Below are positions 12,728 to 27,306 of a stretch of DNA of 64,000 nt, piece by piece. Below the pieces are notes generated by a model. That model was not told where the DNA came from, did not search any database, and saw only the letters and a list, made by a program, of their open reading frames with translations. The translations under genes and the position numbers were made by a program. The first letter of the stretch is position 1; the number at the start of each line of letters is the position of its first letter. Source of the DNA: Ischnura elegans (Eukaryota; Arthropoda; Insecta; Odonata; Coenagrionidae); assembly GCF_921293095.1 (NCBI RefSeq), contig NC_060258.1:5842607-5906606 (forward strand). The letters run 5' to 3'.

Positions 12728-13949
12728 AGTACTGAGTTTCACTTTGCATTCATAATGATGAGTCGTTCAATAGATCCGAAAATTAGGCTATCAACAAAAT
12801 CTGTATTTAGCTAACTTAATCCATTTCAACGATTTTATAACGTTCTTAAACAATTCCCCAGTGTTATTTTATCCATTCCGTGTTCGTTTTTTGGTTGTAA
12901 TCGAAGTGTCAATTTTAACATTTTCAAATGAAATGAAGGATTTTGCTTGCGGATGATGACGTGAAATTCGCTTAATTCACAAACATGCAAGTTTTCCCCT
13001 TAGCAGCCTTAGGAGGGGAGGATTTGACATGGATTCAATGGTTTTTGAGGAAACTTCTGTTCATACATCGAGAATAAATGCCGTAAGTACTGAGTTTCAC
13101 TTTGCATTCATAATGATGAGTCGTTCAATAGATCCGAAAATTAGGATATCTTTAAAATCTGTATTTAGCTAACTTAATGGATGGCTACTATTTTAATACG
13201 TTCTTAATCAATGCCCCAGTGTTATTATATCCATGCCGTGTTCGTTTTTTGGCTGTAATCGAAGCGTCAATTTTAACATTTTCAGATGAAATGGAGGATT
13301 TTTCTTCCAGATGATGACGTGAAATTCGCTTAATTCACAAACACGCAATTTTCCCGTTACAAGGATTAGGAGAGGAGGATTTGACATGGATTCAATTGGT
13401 TATGAGAAAATACTGTTCATACATCGAGGATAAATGCCGTAAGTACTGAGTTTCACTTTGCATTCATAATGTTGAGTCGTTCAATAGATCAGAAAATTAG
13501 GCTATCTACAGAATCTGTTTTTAGCTAACTTAATGCATGGCAACTATTTTTATAAGTTCTTAAACAATGCCCCAGTGTTATTATATCCATGCCGTGTTCG
13601 TTTTTTGGCTGTAATCGAAGTGTCAATTTTATCATTTTCAAATGAAATGAAGGATTTTGCTTCAGGATGAAGACGCGAAATTCACTTAATTCACAAACAC
13701 GCAAGTTTTCCCCTTACCAGCCTTAGGAGGAGAGGATTTGACATGAATTCAATGGTTTTTTGAGGAAAGGTTTGTTCATGCATGGAGATTAAATGCCGTA
13801 AGTACTGAGTTTCACTTTGCATTCATAATGATGAGTCGTTCAATAGATCCGAAAATTAGGCTATCTACAAAATCTGTATTTAGCTAACTTAATGCATGGC
13901 AACTATTTTTATACGTTCTTAACAATGCCCCAGTGTTATTATATCCATG
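12728..13949. repeat. Satellite array 2, left block (~357 bp monomers)
   Basis: Tandem monomers of 356-359 bp, anchored on AGTACTGAGTTTCA at 12728, 13086, 13442 and 13801. The sequence differs from satellite 1 apart from short shared words (TTTGCATTC, TCGTTCA). The block stops mid-monomer at 13949, where a transposon is inserted; the array resumes in register after it. Confidence 0.95.
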
Positions 13950-15665
13950 GGGCCGATTGTGTAACTTGGCTACCTTTCGATCGTTAGAGATCCGTTCACT
14001 CTCGATTGAGTTCTCGGTATTCGAACGTTTGCTGTAAGTGCGATTGTGTATGGACGATCGTCAACAAGCAATCGAAAGTTACGACGTTGTCATATTTACT
14101 TGGAATTGGGAATAAGTTTCGCGATTGTTTTCCTTGAGCGCATGCGCAGTAAGGCCGAGAGTGGCTGTGTTTGTTTTGAAAAGCGAAACTATGTTAACAA
14201 TATTGGTTTCAGATACAATCGGCCAATTAAGTTTATATTATTGAAAGAATTTAACTTTGCGTATAAATCAATCTTTCTCAATTCAGTATTAAATACCTTC
14301 CTTTCCGTTGGAGCGTAGCTGATATTTGGGATAAGTAGTTTTTACTCAGATATCGCTGACTATTTAGAAATGCCGCGGTAAGTCTCCATTTCGTTACTTT
14401 TGCAATTCGCTAAATAATAACTTGTATCATTTGTAATTGACTTAATTCCTTTAGAGGAAATATATGAGCGGATATTCGATATGGATAGGCTCTCGTCTTC
14501 GCTTTCGTGTGTCTGCAAGGAGCAATGCCGCAGAATATTGAATATTTTCAAGAAATAAAAACTGACGAGTGTGAATTAGTACGTCTTAAAAATAGTCGTA
14601 AGGTAAACAGTTAAAAAAGCACGTAACTCATGAAATAAATAAGTACGTTAATATTCTCAATCAAAAACATTCTCATCATCACAAACCTTTCACCGATTAC
14701 TTGAAAGAAAAAGAAAATTTGCAGAGTCATCTTTGATATCTCCTCTCGTCACAAACACCCGAATATCACTTCAAAAAATTTACCCTTTTTGAGGAAACCA
14801 TATCGCATCAGAGACATTAATTGAAGCACATAAACCATATAAATTCAACTTAATTTAAAACGTCATTGAGAAGTTAAAATAAACTATTTGAATACATAAA
14901 TTAAATCATTTACTTGTCAATAACTGCCCGATGATCCGAATTAAATTAAACATTGTAGAGAATATAATTTTGGCAATGTATTATAGCACAACTATAATTT
15001 ACCTAATATACTATAGTGGAACCGCGTTTAAATCAAGCATACAAAAAGGATAATTTCATTTGAATTGCACACACATAAACGTCCTCATCTTTGTATCGTA
15101 TATTAAACTAACACGTACAAATTGTATTTATCGATGTAATTTCACTACTTATTCACGTTATTAAAAACATAACACAATGATGTATAAATTAAATAGAGTT
15201 TAGTTCACTTAATTCCAAATGAGTTAATTTCATTTCAATTGCACACACATTACACAGCGAAGCAAATGTAAACTTGCTCATCTTCATACCATAGTGAACT
15301 AATACGCACAAATTGAAATTATTTATGTCAATTCACTACAAATTGACGTAATCAGCAACATAACACTGCGATTTATGAATATAATTGATTGCATAATTCA
15401 CTTAATCCAAAAAAAAAGGACATACAATGTGGCCATGAAAGGTAATAAACATTTAAATTCCATCCCAAACCTCACCTGCGAACGATTCGATAGCCTTATC
15501 GTCAAGTGATGTGTTGACGAAGAGATGCTTTCGATCGAGAGCCGGAATACTTTCGAACGTAAAGTTACACAATCGCTCCTTCAATTGTTTTCGAGTTGTT
15601 GATCTAAATTCCACGGGAACCGGATCGTTACGTTCGAACGTAAAGTTACACAATCGGCCCCCATG
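13945..15665. mobile_element. Non-autonomous TIR DNA transposon in satellite 2, with 5 bp target duplication
   Basis: The element spans 13950-15660 (1711 bp). It starts GGGCCGATTGTGTAACTT and ends with the exact reverse complement of those 18 bases. CCATG flanks it on both sides (13945-13949 and 15661-15665), and removing the element plus one CCATG restores an ordinary satellite monomer, so a 5 bp target duplication is well supported. Near the right end GATTGTGTAACTTTACGTTCGA is present twice as subterminal repeats (15553-15575 and 15631-15655, reverse strand). The interior is AT-rich and contains a diverged direct repeat (about 15050-15150 and 15225-15330, both with TTGCACACACAT). The longest open frame, 14046-14318, has no recognisable domain. 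The TIRs fit no superfamily I can name; Transib makes 5 bp duplications but has different ends. Confidence 0.9.
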
Positions 15666-18600
15666 TCGTGTTCGTTTTTTGGCTGTAATCGAAGCGTCAA
15701 TTTTAACATTTTCAGATGAAATGAATGATTCTGCTTCCGGATGAAGACGCGAAATTCGCTCAATTCACAAACACGCAAGTTTTCCCCTTACCAGCCTTCG
15801 GAGGGGAGGATTTGACATGGATTCAATGGTTTTTAAGGAAAGGTATTATCATACAACGAGAATAAATGCCGTAAGTACTGAGTTTCACTTTGCATTCATA
15901 ATGATGAGTCGTTCAATAGATCCGAAAATTAGGCTATCTACAAAATCTGTATTTAGCTAACTTAATGCATGGCAACTATTTTTATACGTTCTTAAACAAT
16001 GCCCCAGTGTTATTATATCCATGTCGTGTTCGTTTTTTTGCTGTAATCGAAGCGTCAATTTTAACATTTTCAGATAAATGAATGATTCTGCTACCGGATG
16101 AAGACGTGAAATTCCCTTAATTCACAAACACGCAAGTTTTCCCCTTAGCAGCCTTAGGAGGGGAGGATTTGACATGGATTCAATGGTTTTTCAGGAAAGG
16201 TCTGTTAATACAACGAGAATGGATGCCGTAAGTACTGAGTTTCACTCTGCATTCATAATGATGAGTCGTTCAATAGATCCGAAAATTAGGCTAAATACAA
16301 AATCTGTATTTAGCTAACTTTATGCATGGCGACTATTTTAATACGTTCTTAATCAATGCCCCAGTGTTATTTTATCCATGCCGTGTTCGTTTTTTGGCTG
16401 TAATCGAAGCGTCAATTTTAACATATTCAGATGAAATGAAGGATTTTGCTTCCGGATGAAGACGTGAAATTCGCTTAATTGACAAACACTCAAGTTTTCC
16501 CCTTACCAGCCTTCGGAGAGGAGGATTTGACATGGATTCAACGGTTTTTGAGGAAAGGTCTGTTCATACAACGAGAATAAATGCCGTAAGTACTGAGTTT
16601 CGCTTTGCATTCATAATGATGAGTTGTTCAATAGATCCGAAAATTAGGCTATCTACAAAATTTGTATTAAGCGAACTCAATGCATGGCATCTATTTTAAT
16701 ACGTTCTTAAACAATGCCCCAGTGTTATTATATCCAAGTCTTGTTCGTTTTTTGGCTGCAATCGAAACGTCAATTTTAACATTTTCAGATGAAATGAAGG
16801 ATTTTGCTTCGGGATGAAGACGTGAAATTTGCTTAATTCACAAACACGCAAGTTTTCCCCTTACCAGCCTTAGTAGGAGAGGATTTGACATGGATTCAAT
16901 TGTTTTTTTTAGGAAACTTCTGTTCATACATCGAGAATAAATTCCGTAAGTACTAAGTTTCATTTTGCATTCATTATTATGAATCGTTCAATTGATCCGA
17001 AAATTAGGCTATCTACAAAATCTGTATTTAGCTAACTTAATGCATGGCAACTATTTTAATACGTTCTTAAATAATGTCCCAGTGTTATTATATCCATACC
17101 GTGTTCGTTTTTTGGCTGTACTCGAAGCGTCAATTTCAACATTTTCAGATGAATTGAAGGTTTTTGCTTCCGGATGATGACGTGAAATTCGCTTAATTCA
17201 CAAACACGCAATTTTTCCCGTTACAAGGAATAGGAGGGGAGGATTTGACATGGATTCAATGGTTTATGAGAAAATACTGTTCTTACATCGAGGATAAATG
17301 CTGTAAGTACTGAGTTTCATTTTGCATTCATAATAATGAGTAGTTCAATAGATCCGAAAATTAGGATATGTACAAAATCTGTATTTAGCGAACTCAATGC
17401 ATGGCATCTATTTTAATACGTTCTTAAACAATGCTCCAGTGTTATTTTATCCATGTCGTGTTCGTTTTTAGGCTGTAATCGAAGTGTCAATTTTAACAGT
17501 TTCATATGAAATGAAGGATTTTGCTTCCGGATGAAGACGTGAAATTCGCTTAATTCACAAACACGCAAGTTTTCCCCTTACCAGCCTTAGGAGGAGAGGA
17601 TTTGACATGGATTCAATGTTTTTTTTTGGAAACTTCTGTTCATACATCGAGAATAAATGCCGTAAGTACTGAGTTTCACTTTGCATTCATAATGTTGAGT
17701 CGTTCAATAGATCCGAAAATTAGGCTATCTACAAAATCTATATTTAGCTAACTTAATGCATGGCAACTATTTTAATACGTTCTTAAACAATGCCCCAGTG
17801 TTATTATATCCATGTCGTGTTCGTTTTTTGGCTGTAATCGAAGCGTCAATTTTAACATTTTCAGATGAAATGAAGGATTTTGCTTCCGGATGAAGACGTG
17901 AAATTCGCTTAATTCACAAACACGCAAGTTATCCCCTTACCAGCCTTCGGAGGGGAGGATTTGACATGGAATCAATGGTTTTTGAGGAAAGGTCTGTTCA
18001 TGCATGGAGATTAAATGCCGTAAGTACTGAGTTTCACTTTGCATTCATAATGATGAGTTGTTCAATAGATCCGAAAATAAGGCTATCTACAAAATCTGTA
18101 TTTAGCGAACTCAATGCATGGCATCTATTTTAATACGTTCTTAACCAATGCCCCAGTGTTATTATATCCATGTCGTGTTCGTTTTTTGGCTGTAATCGAA
18201 GTGTCAATTTTAACATTTTCAAATAAAATGAAGGATTTTGCTTCCGGATGAAGACGCGAAATTCGCTTATTTCACAAACACGCAAGTTTTCCCATTACCA
18301 GCCTTCGGAGGGGAGGAATGGACATGGATTCAATGGTTTTGAGGAAAGGTCTGTTCACACAACGAGAATGAATGCCGTAAGTACTGAGTTTGACTTTGCA
18401 TTCATAATCATGAGTCGTTCAATAGATCCGAAAATTAGGCTATGTACAAAATCTGTATTTAGCTAACTTTATGCATGTCAACTATTTTAATACGTTCTTA
18501 ATCAATGCCCCAGTGTTATTATATCCATGCCGTGTTCGTTTTTTGGCTGTAATCGAAGCGTCAATTTTAACATTTTCAGATGAAATGGAGGATTTTGCTT

Positions 18601-21600
18601 CCAGATGATGACGTGAAATTCGCTTAATTCACAAACACGCAATTTTTCCCGTTACAAGGATTAGGATGGGAGGATTTGACATGGATTCAATGGTTTATGA
18701 GAAAATACTGTTCATACATCGAGGATAAATGCCGTAAGTACTGAGTTTCATTTTGCATTCATAATAATGAGTAGTTCAATAGATCCGAATGTTAGGCTAT
18801 CTACAAAATCTGTATTTAGCTAACTTAATACATGTCAACGATTTTAATACGTTCTTAAACAATGCCCAAGTGTTATTTTATCCATGCCGTGTTGGTTTTT
18901 GGTTGTAATCGAAGTGTCAATTTTAACATTTTCAGATAAAATGAAGGATTTTGCTTCCGTATGAAGACGTGAAATCCGTTTTAATTACAAACACGCAAGA
19001 TTTCCCCTTACCAGCCTTCGGAGAGGAGGATTTGACATGGATTCAACGGTTTTTGAGGAAAGGTCTGTTCATACAACGAGAATAAATGCCGTAAGTACTG
19101 AGTTTCGCTTTGCATTCATAATGATGAGTTGTTCAATAGATCCGAAAATTAGGCTATCTACAAAATTTGTATTTAGCGAACTCAATGCATGGCATCTATT
19201 TTAATACGTTCTAAAACAATGCACCAGTGTTATTTTATCCATGTCGTGTTCGTTTTTTCGTTGTAATCTAAGTGTCAATTTTAACATTTTCAAATAAAAT
19301 GAAGGATTTTGCTTCCGGATGAAGACGCGAAATTCACTTAATTCACAAACACGCGAGTTTCCCCTTACCAGCCTTAGTAGGAGAGGATTTGACATGGATT
19401 CAATGTTTTTTTTAGGAAACTTCTGTTCATACATCGAGAATAAATGCCGTAAGTACTGAGTTTCACTTTGCATTCATAATGTTGAGTCGTTCAATAGATC
19501 CGAAAATTAGGCTTTCTACAAAATTTGTATTTAGCGAACTCAATGCATGGCATCTATTTTAATACGTTCTTAAACAATGCCCCAGTGTTATTATATCCAT
19601 GTCGTGTTCGTTCTTTGGTTGTAATCGAAGTGTCAATTTTAACATTTTCAGATGAAATGAAGGATTTTGCTTCCGGATGAAGACGTGAAATTCGCTTAAT
19701 TCACAAACACGCAAGTTTTCCCCTTACCAGCCTTAGGAGGAGAGGATTTGACATGGATTCAATGGTTTTTGAGGAAACTACTGTTCATACATCGAGAAAA
19801 AATGCCGTAAGTACTGAGTTTCATTTGGCATTCATAATGATGAGTCGTTCAATAGATCCGAAAATTAGGCTATCTACAAAATCTATATTTAGCTAACTTA
19901 ATGCATGGCAACTATTTTATTACGTTCTTAACCAATGCCCCAGTGTTATTATATCCATGTCGTGTTCGTTTTTTGGCTGTAATGGAAGCGTCAATTTTAA
20001 CATTTTCAAATGAAATGAAGGATTTTGCTTCCGGATGAAGACGTGAAATTCACTTACTTCACAAACACGCAAGTTATCCCCTTACCAGCCTTAGGAGGAG
20101 AGGATTTGACATGAATTCAATGGTTTTTAAAGGAAAGGTTTGTTCATACATAGAGATTAAATGCCGTAAGTACTGAGTTTCACTTTGCATTCATAATGAT
20201 GAGTTGTTCAATAGATCCGAAAATTAGGCTATCTACAAAATCTGTATTTAGCTAACTTAATGCATGGCAACTATTTTAATACGTTCTTAAACAATGCCCC
20301 AGTGTTATTTTATCCATGCCGTGTTCGTTTTTTGGTTGTAATCGAAGTGTCAATTTTAACATTTTCAGATGAAATGAAGGATTTTGCTTCCGGATGAAGA
20401 CGTGAAATTCGCTTAATTCACAAACACGCAAGTTATCCCCTTACCAGCCTTCGGAGGGGAGGATTTGACATGGATTCAATGGTTTTTGAGGAAACTTCTG
20501 TTCATACATCGAGAATAAATGCCGTAAGTACTGAGTTTCACTTTGCATTCATAATGATGAGTCGTTCAATAGATCCGAAAATTAGGCTATCTACAAAATC
20601 TGTATTTAGCTAACTTAATGCATGGCAACTATTTTAATACGTTCTTAACCAATGCCCCAGTGTTATTATATCCATGTCGTGTTCGTTTTTTGGCTGTAAT
20701 CGAAGTGTCAATTTTAACATTTTCAGATGAAATGAAGGATTTTGCTTCCGGATGAAGACGTGAAATTCGCTTAATTCACAAACACGCAAGTTTTCCCCTT
20801 ACCAGCCTTAGGAGGAGAGGATTTGACATGGATTCAATGGTTTTTGAGGAAACTACTGTTCAATTATCGAGAAAAAATGCCGTAAGTACTGAGTTTCATT
20901 TGGCATTCATAATGATGAGTCGTTCAATAGATCCGAAAATTAGGCTATCTACAAAATCTATATTTAGCTAACTTAATGCATGGCAACTATTTTATTACGT
21001 TCTTAACCAATGCCCCAGTGTTATTATATCCATGTCGTGTTCGTTTTTTGGCTGTAATGGAAGCGTCAATTTTAACATTTTCAAATGAAATGAAGGATTT
21101 TGCTTCCGGATGAAGACGTGAAATTCACTTACTTCACAAACACGCAAGTTATCCCCTTACCAGCCTTAGGAGGAGAGGATTTGACATGAATTCAATGGTT
21201 TTTAAAGGAAAGGTTTGTTCATGCATGGAGATTAAATGCCGTAAGTACTGAGTTTCACTTTGCATTCATAATGATGAGAAGTTCAATAGATCCGAAAATT
21301 AGGCTATCTACAAAATCTGTATTTAGCTAACTTAATGCATGGCAACTATTTTAATACGTTCTTAAACAATGCCCCAGTGTTATTTTATCCATGCCGTGTT
21401 CGTTTTTTGGTTGTAATCGAAGTGTCAATTTTAACATTTTCAGATGAAATGAAGGATTTTGCTTCCGGATGAAGACGTGAAATTCGCTTAATTCACAAAC
21501 ACGTAAGTTTTCCCCTAACCAGCCTTCGGAGGGGAGGATTTGACATGGATTCAATGGTTTTTGAGGAAACTTCTGTTCATACATCGAGAATAAATGCCGT

Positions 21601-24600
21601 AAGTACTGAGTTTCACTTTGCATTCATAATGATGAGTCGTTCAATAGATCCGAAAATTAGGCTATCTACAAAATCTGTATTTAGCTAACTTAATGCATGG
21701 CAACTATTTTAATACGTTCTTAAACAATGCCCCAGTGTTATTATATCCATGTCGTGTTCGTTTTTTGGCTGTAATCGAAGCGTCAATTTTAACATTTTCA
21801 GAGGAAATGAAGGATTTTGCTTCCGGATGAAGACGTGAAATTCACTTAATTCACAAACACGCACGTTATCCCCTACCAGCCTTCGGAGGGGAGGATTTGA
21901 CATGAATTCAATGGTTTTTGAGGAAAGGTTTGTTCATGCATGGAGATTAAATGCCGTAAGTACTGAGTTTCACTTTGCATTCATAATGATGAGTTGTTCA
22001 ATAGATCCGAAAATAAGGCTATCTACAAAATCTGTATTTAGCGAACTCAATGCATGGCATCTATTTTAATACGTTCTTAAACAATGCACCAGTGTTATTT
22101 TATCCATGTCGAGTTCGTTTTATCGTTGTAATCTAAGTGTCAATTTTAACATTTTCAAATAAAATGAAGGATTTTGCTTCCGGATGAAGACGCGAAATTC
22201 GCTTATTTCACAAACACGCAAGTTATCCCCTTACCAGCCTTAGGAGGAGAGGATTTGACATGAATTCAATGGTTTTTAAAGGAAAGGTTTGTTCATGCAT
22301 GGAGATTAAATGCCGTAAGTACTGAGTTTCACTTTGCATTCATAATGTTGAGTCGTTCAATAGATCCGAAAATTAGGCTATGTACAAAATCTGTATTTAG
22401 CGAACTCAATGCATGGCATCTATTTTAATACGTTCTTAAACAATGCCCCAGTGTTATTATATCCATGTCGTGTTCGTTCTTTGGTTGTAATCGAAGTGTC
22501 AATTTTAACATTTTCAGATGAAATGAAGGATTTTGCTTCCGGATGAAGACGTGAAATTCGCTTAATTCACAAACACGCAAGTTTTCCCCTTACCAGCCTT
22601 AGGAGGAGAGGATTTGACATGGATTCAATGGTTTTTGAGGAAACTACTGTTCATACATCGAGAATAAATGCCGTAAGTACTGAGTTTCATTTGGCATTCA
22701 TAATGATGAGTCGTTCAATAGATCCGAAAATTAGGCTATCTACAAAATCTATTATTAGCTAACTTAATGCATGGCAACTATTTTATTACGTTCTTAACCA
22801 ATGCCCCAGTGTTATTATATCCATGTCGTGTTCGTTTTTTGGCTGTAATGGAAGCGTCAATTTTAACATTTTCAAATGAAATGAAGGATTTTGCTTCCGG
22901 ATGAAGACGTGAAATTCACTTACTTCACAAACACGCAAGTTATCCCCTTACCAGCCTTAGGAGGAGAGGATTTGACATGAATTCAATGGTTTTTAAAGGA
23001 AAGGTTTGTTCATGCATGGAGATTAAATGCCGTAAGTACTGAGTTTCACTTTGCATTCATAATGATGAGAAGTTCAATAGATCCGAAAATTAGGCTATCT
23101 ACAAAATCTGTATTTAGCTAACTTAATGCATGGCAACTATTTTAATACGTTCTTAAACAATGCCCCAGTGTTATTTTATCCATGCCGTGTTCGTTTTTTG
23201 GTTGTAATCGAAGTGTCAATTTTAACATTTTCAGATGAAATGAAGGATTTTGCTTCCGGATGAAGACGTGAAATTCGCTTAATTCACAAACACGCAATTT
23301 TTCCCGTTACAAGGATTAGGACGGGAGGATTTGACATGGATTCAATGGTTTATGAGAAAATACTGTTCATACATCGAGGATAAATGCCGTAAGTACTGAG
23401 TTTCATTTTGCATTCATAATAATGAGTCGTTCAATAGATCCGAAAATTAGGCTATCTACAAAATCTATATTTAGCTAACTTAATGCATGGCAACTATTTT
23501 ATTACGTTCTTAACCAATGCCCCAGTGTTATTATATCCATGTCGTGTTCGTTTTTTGGCTGTAATGGAAGCGTCAATTTTAACATTTTCAAATGAAATGA
23601 AGGATTTTGCTTCCGGATGAAGACGTGAAATTCACTTACTTCACAAACACGCAAGTTATCCCCTTACCAGCCTTAGGAGGAGAGGATTTGACATGAATTC
23701 AATGGTTTTTAAAGGAAAGGTTTGTTCATGCATGGAGATTAAATGCCGTAAGTACTGAGTTTCACTTTGCATTCATAATGATGAGTCGTTCAATAGATCC
23801 GAAAATTAGGCTATCTACAAAATCTGTATTTAGCTAACTTAATGCATGGCAACTATTTTAATACGTTCCTAAACAATGCCCCAGTGTTATTTTATCAATG
23901 CCGTGTTCGTTTTTTGGTTGTAATCGAAGTGTCAATTTTAACATTTTCAGATGAAATGAAGGATTTTGCTTCCGGATGAAGACGTGAAATTCGCTTAATT
24001 CACAAACACGCAAGTTATCCCCTTACCAGCCTTCGGAGGGGAGGATTTGACATGGATTCAATGGTTTTTGAGGAAACTTCTGTTCATACATCGAGAATAA
24101 ATGCCGTAAGTACTGAGTTTCACTTTGCATTCATAATGATGAGTCGTTCAATAGATCCGAAAATTAGGCTATCTACAAAATCTGTATTTAGCTAACTTAA
24201 TGCATGGCAACTATTTTAATACGTTCTTAAACAATGCCCCAGTGTTATTATATCCATGTCGTGTTCGTTTTTTGGCTGTAATCGAAGCGTCAATTTTAAC
24301 ATTTTCAGATGAAATGAAGGATTTTGCTTCCGGATGAAGACGTGAAATTCACTTAATTCACAAACACGCACGTTATCCCCTACCAGCCTTCGGAGGGGAG
24401 GATTTGACATGAATTCAATGGTTTTTGAGGAAAGGTTTGCTCATGCATGGAGATTAAATGCCGTAAGTACTGAGTTTCACTTTGCATTCATAATGATGAG
24501 TTGTTCAATAGATCCGAAAATAAGGCTATCTACAAAATCTGTATTTAGCGAACTCAATGCATGGCATCTATTTTAATACGTTCTTAAACAATGCACCAGT

Positions 24601-27306
24601 GTTATTTTATCCATGTCGAGTTCGTTTTATCGTTGTAATCTAAGTGTCAATTTTAACATTTTCAAATAAAATGAAGGATTTTGCTTCCGGATGAAGACGC
24701 GAAATTCGCTTATTTCACAAACACGCAAGTTTTCCCCTTCCCATCCTTCGGAGGGGAGGATTTGACATGGATTCAATGGTTTTGAGGAAAGGTCTGTTCA
24801 CACAACGAGAATGAATGCCGTAAGTACTGAGTTTGACTTTGCATTCATAATGATGAGTCGTTCAATAGATCCGAAAATTAGGCTATCTACAAAATCTGTA
24901 TTTAGCTAACTTAATGGTTGGCAACTATTTTAATACGTTCTTAATCAATGCCCCAGTGTTATTATATCCATGCCGTGTTCGTTTTTTGGCTGTAATCGAA
25001 GCGTCAATTTTAACATTTTCAGATGAAATGGAGGATTTTGCTTCCAGATGATGACGTGAAATTCGCTTAATTCACAAACACGCAATTTTTCCCGTTACAA
25101 GGATTAGGACGGGAGGATTTGACATGGATTCAATGGTTTATGAGAAAATACTGTTCATACATCGAGGATAAATGCCGTAAGTACTGAGTTTCATTTTGCA
25201 TTCATAATAATGAGTAGTTCAATAGATCCGAAAGTTAGGCTATCTACAAAATCTGTATTTAGCTAACTTAATACATGTCAACGATTTTAATACGTTCTTA
25301 AACAATGCCCAAGTGTTATTTTATCCATGCCGTGTTCGTTTTTTGGTTGTAATCGAAGTGTCAATTTTAACATTTTCAGATAAAATGAAGGATTTTGCTT
25401 CCGTATGAAGACGTGAAATCCGTTTTAATTACAAACACGCAAGATTTCCCCTTACCAGCCTTCGGAGAGGAGGATTTGACATGGATTCGCCGAATTTTGA
25501 GGAAAGGTCTGTTCATTCATCGAGAATAAATGCCGTAAGTACTGAGTTTCACTTTGCATTCATAATGATGAGTTGTTCAATAGATCCGAAAATTAGGCTA
25601 TCTACAAAATTTGTATTTAGCGAACTCAATGCATGGCATCTATTTTAATACGTTCTTAAACAATGCACCAGTGTTATTTTATCCATGTCGTGTTCGTTTT
25701 TTCGTTGTAATCTAAGTGTCAATTTTAACATTTTCAAATAAAATGAAGGATTTTGCTTCCGGATGAAGACGCGAAAACGCTTAATTCACAAACACGCGAG
25801 TTTTCCCCTTACCAGCCTTAGTAGGAGAGGATTTGACATGGATTCAATGTTTTTTTTAGGAAACTTCTGTTCATACATCGAGAATAAATGCCGTAAGTAC
25901 TGAGTTTCACTTTGCATTCATAATGTTGAGTCGTTCAATAGATCCGAAAATTAGGCTTTCTACAAAATTTGTATTTAGCGAACTCAATGCATGGCATCCA
26001 TTTTAATACGTTCTTAAACAATGCCCCAGTGTTATTATATCCATGTCGTGTTCGTTCTTTGGTTGTAATCGAAGTGTCAATTTTAACATTTTCAGATGAA
26101 ATGAAGGATTTTGCTTCCGGATGAAGACGTGAAATTCGCTTAATTCACAAACACGCAAGTTTTCCCCTTACCAGCCTTAGGAGGAGAGGATTTGACATGG
26201 ATTCAATGGTTTTTGAGGAAACTTCTGTTCATACATCGAGAATAAATGCCGTAAGTACTGAGTTTCATTTGGCATTCATAATGATGAGTCGTTCAATAGA
26301 TCCGAAAATTAGGCTATCTACAAAATCTATATTTAGCTAACTTAATGCATGGCAACTATTTTATTACGTTCTTAACCAATGCCCCAGTGTTATTATATCC
26401 ATGTCGTGTTCGTTTTTTGGCTGTAATGGAAGCGTCAATTTTAACATTTTCAAATGAAATGAAGGATTTTGCTTCCGGATGAAGACGTGAAATTCACTTA
26501 CTTCACAAACACGCAAGTTATCCCCTTACCAGCCTTAGGAGGAGAGGATTTGACATGAATTCAATGGTTTTTAAAGGAAAGGTTTTTTCATGCATGGAGA
26601 TTAAATGCCGTAAGTACTGAGTTTCACTTTGCATTCATAATGATGAGTCGTTCAATAGATCCGAAAATTAGGCTATCTACAAAATCTGTATTTAGCTAAC
26701 TTAATGCATGGCAACTATTTTAATACGTTCTTAAACAATGCCCCAGTGTTATTTTATCCATGCCGTGTTCGTTTTTTGGTTGTAATCGAAGTGTCAATTT
26801 TAACATTTTCAGATGAAATGAAGGATTTTGCTTCCGGATGAAGACGTGAAATTCGCTTAATTCACAAACACGCAAGTTTTCCCCTTACCAGCCTTCGGAG
26901 GGGAGGATTTGACATGGATTCAATGGTTTTTGAGGAAACTTCTGTTCATACATCGAGAATAAATGCCGTAAGTACTGAGTTTCACTTTGCATTCATAATG
27001 ATGAGTCGTTCAATAGATCCGAAAATTAGGCTATCTACAAAATCTGTATTTAGCTAACTTAATGCATGGCAACTATTTTAATACGTTCCTAAACAATGCC
27101 CCAGTGTTATTATATCCATGCCGTGTTCGTTTTTTGGCTGTAATCGAAGCTTCAATTTTAACATTTTCAGATGAAATGAAGGATTTTGCTTCCGGATGAT
27201 GACGTGAAATTCGCTTAATTCACAAACACGCAATTTTTCCCCTTACAAGCATTAGGATGGGAGGATTTGACATGGATTCAATGGTTTATGAGAAAATACT
27301 GTTCAT
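15661..27306. repeat. Satellite array 2, main block (~357 bp monomers with longer-range duplications)
   Basis: About 32 tandem monomers of 355-359 bp (for example AGTACTGAG at 15874, 16231 and 16589). Recurrent subtypes differ by blocks such as TTATGAGAAAATACTG (near 17266, 18697, 23349, 25138 and 27288) against TTTTTGAGGAAACTTCTG. Blocks of several monomers are duplicated: the stretch from about 18600 matches that from about 25043 with an offset near 6442 bp (18 monomers), and 21709-21903 matches 24216-24410 with an offset of 2507 bp (7 monomers). The array ends mid-monomer at 27306, exactly where a TIR transposon begins. Open frames inside it are repeat artefacts. Confidence 0.95.

Noticed and set aside
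12401..12814. Open frames crossing the N gap
   Set aside because: The central residues are undetermined; the frames are an artefact of translating Ns.
19201..24410. 90- and 64-codon frames in satellite 2
   Set aside because: Repeat-borne frames that vary in length with single-base changes; no gene features.
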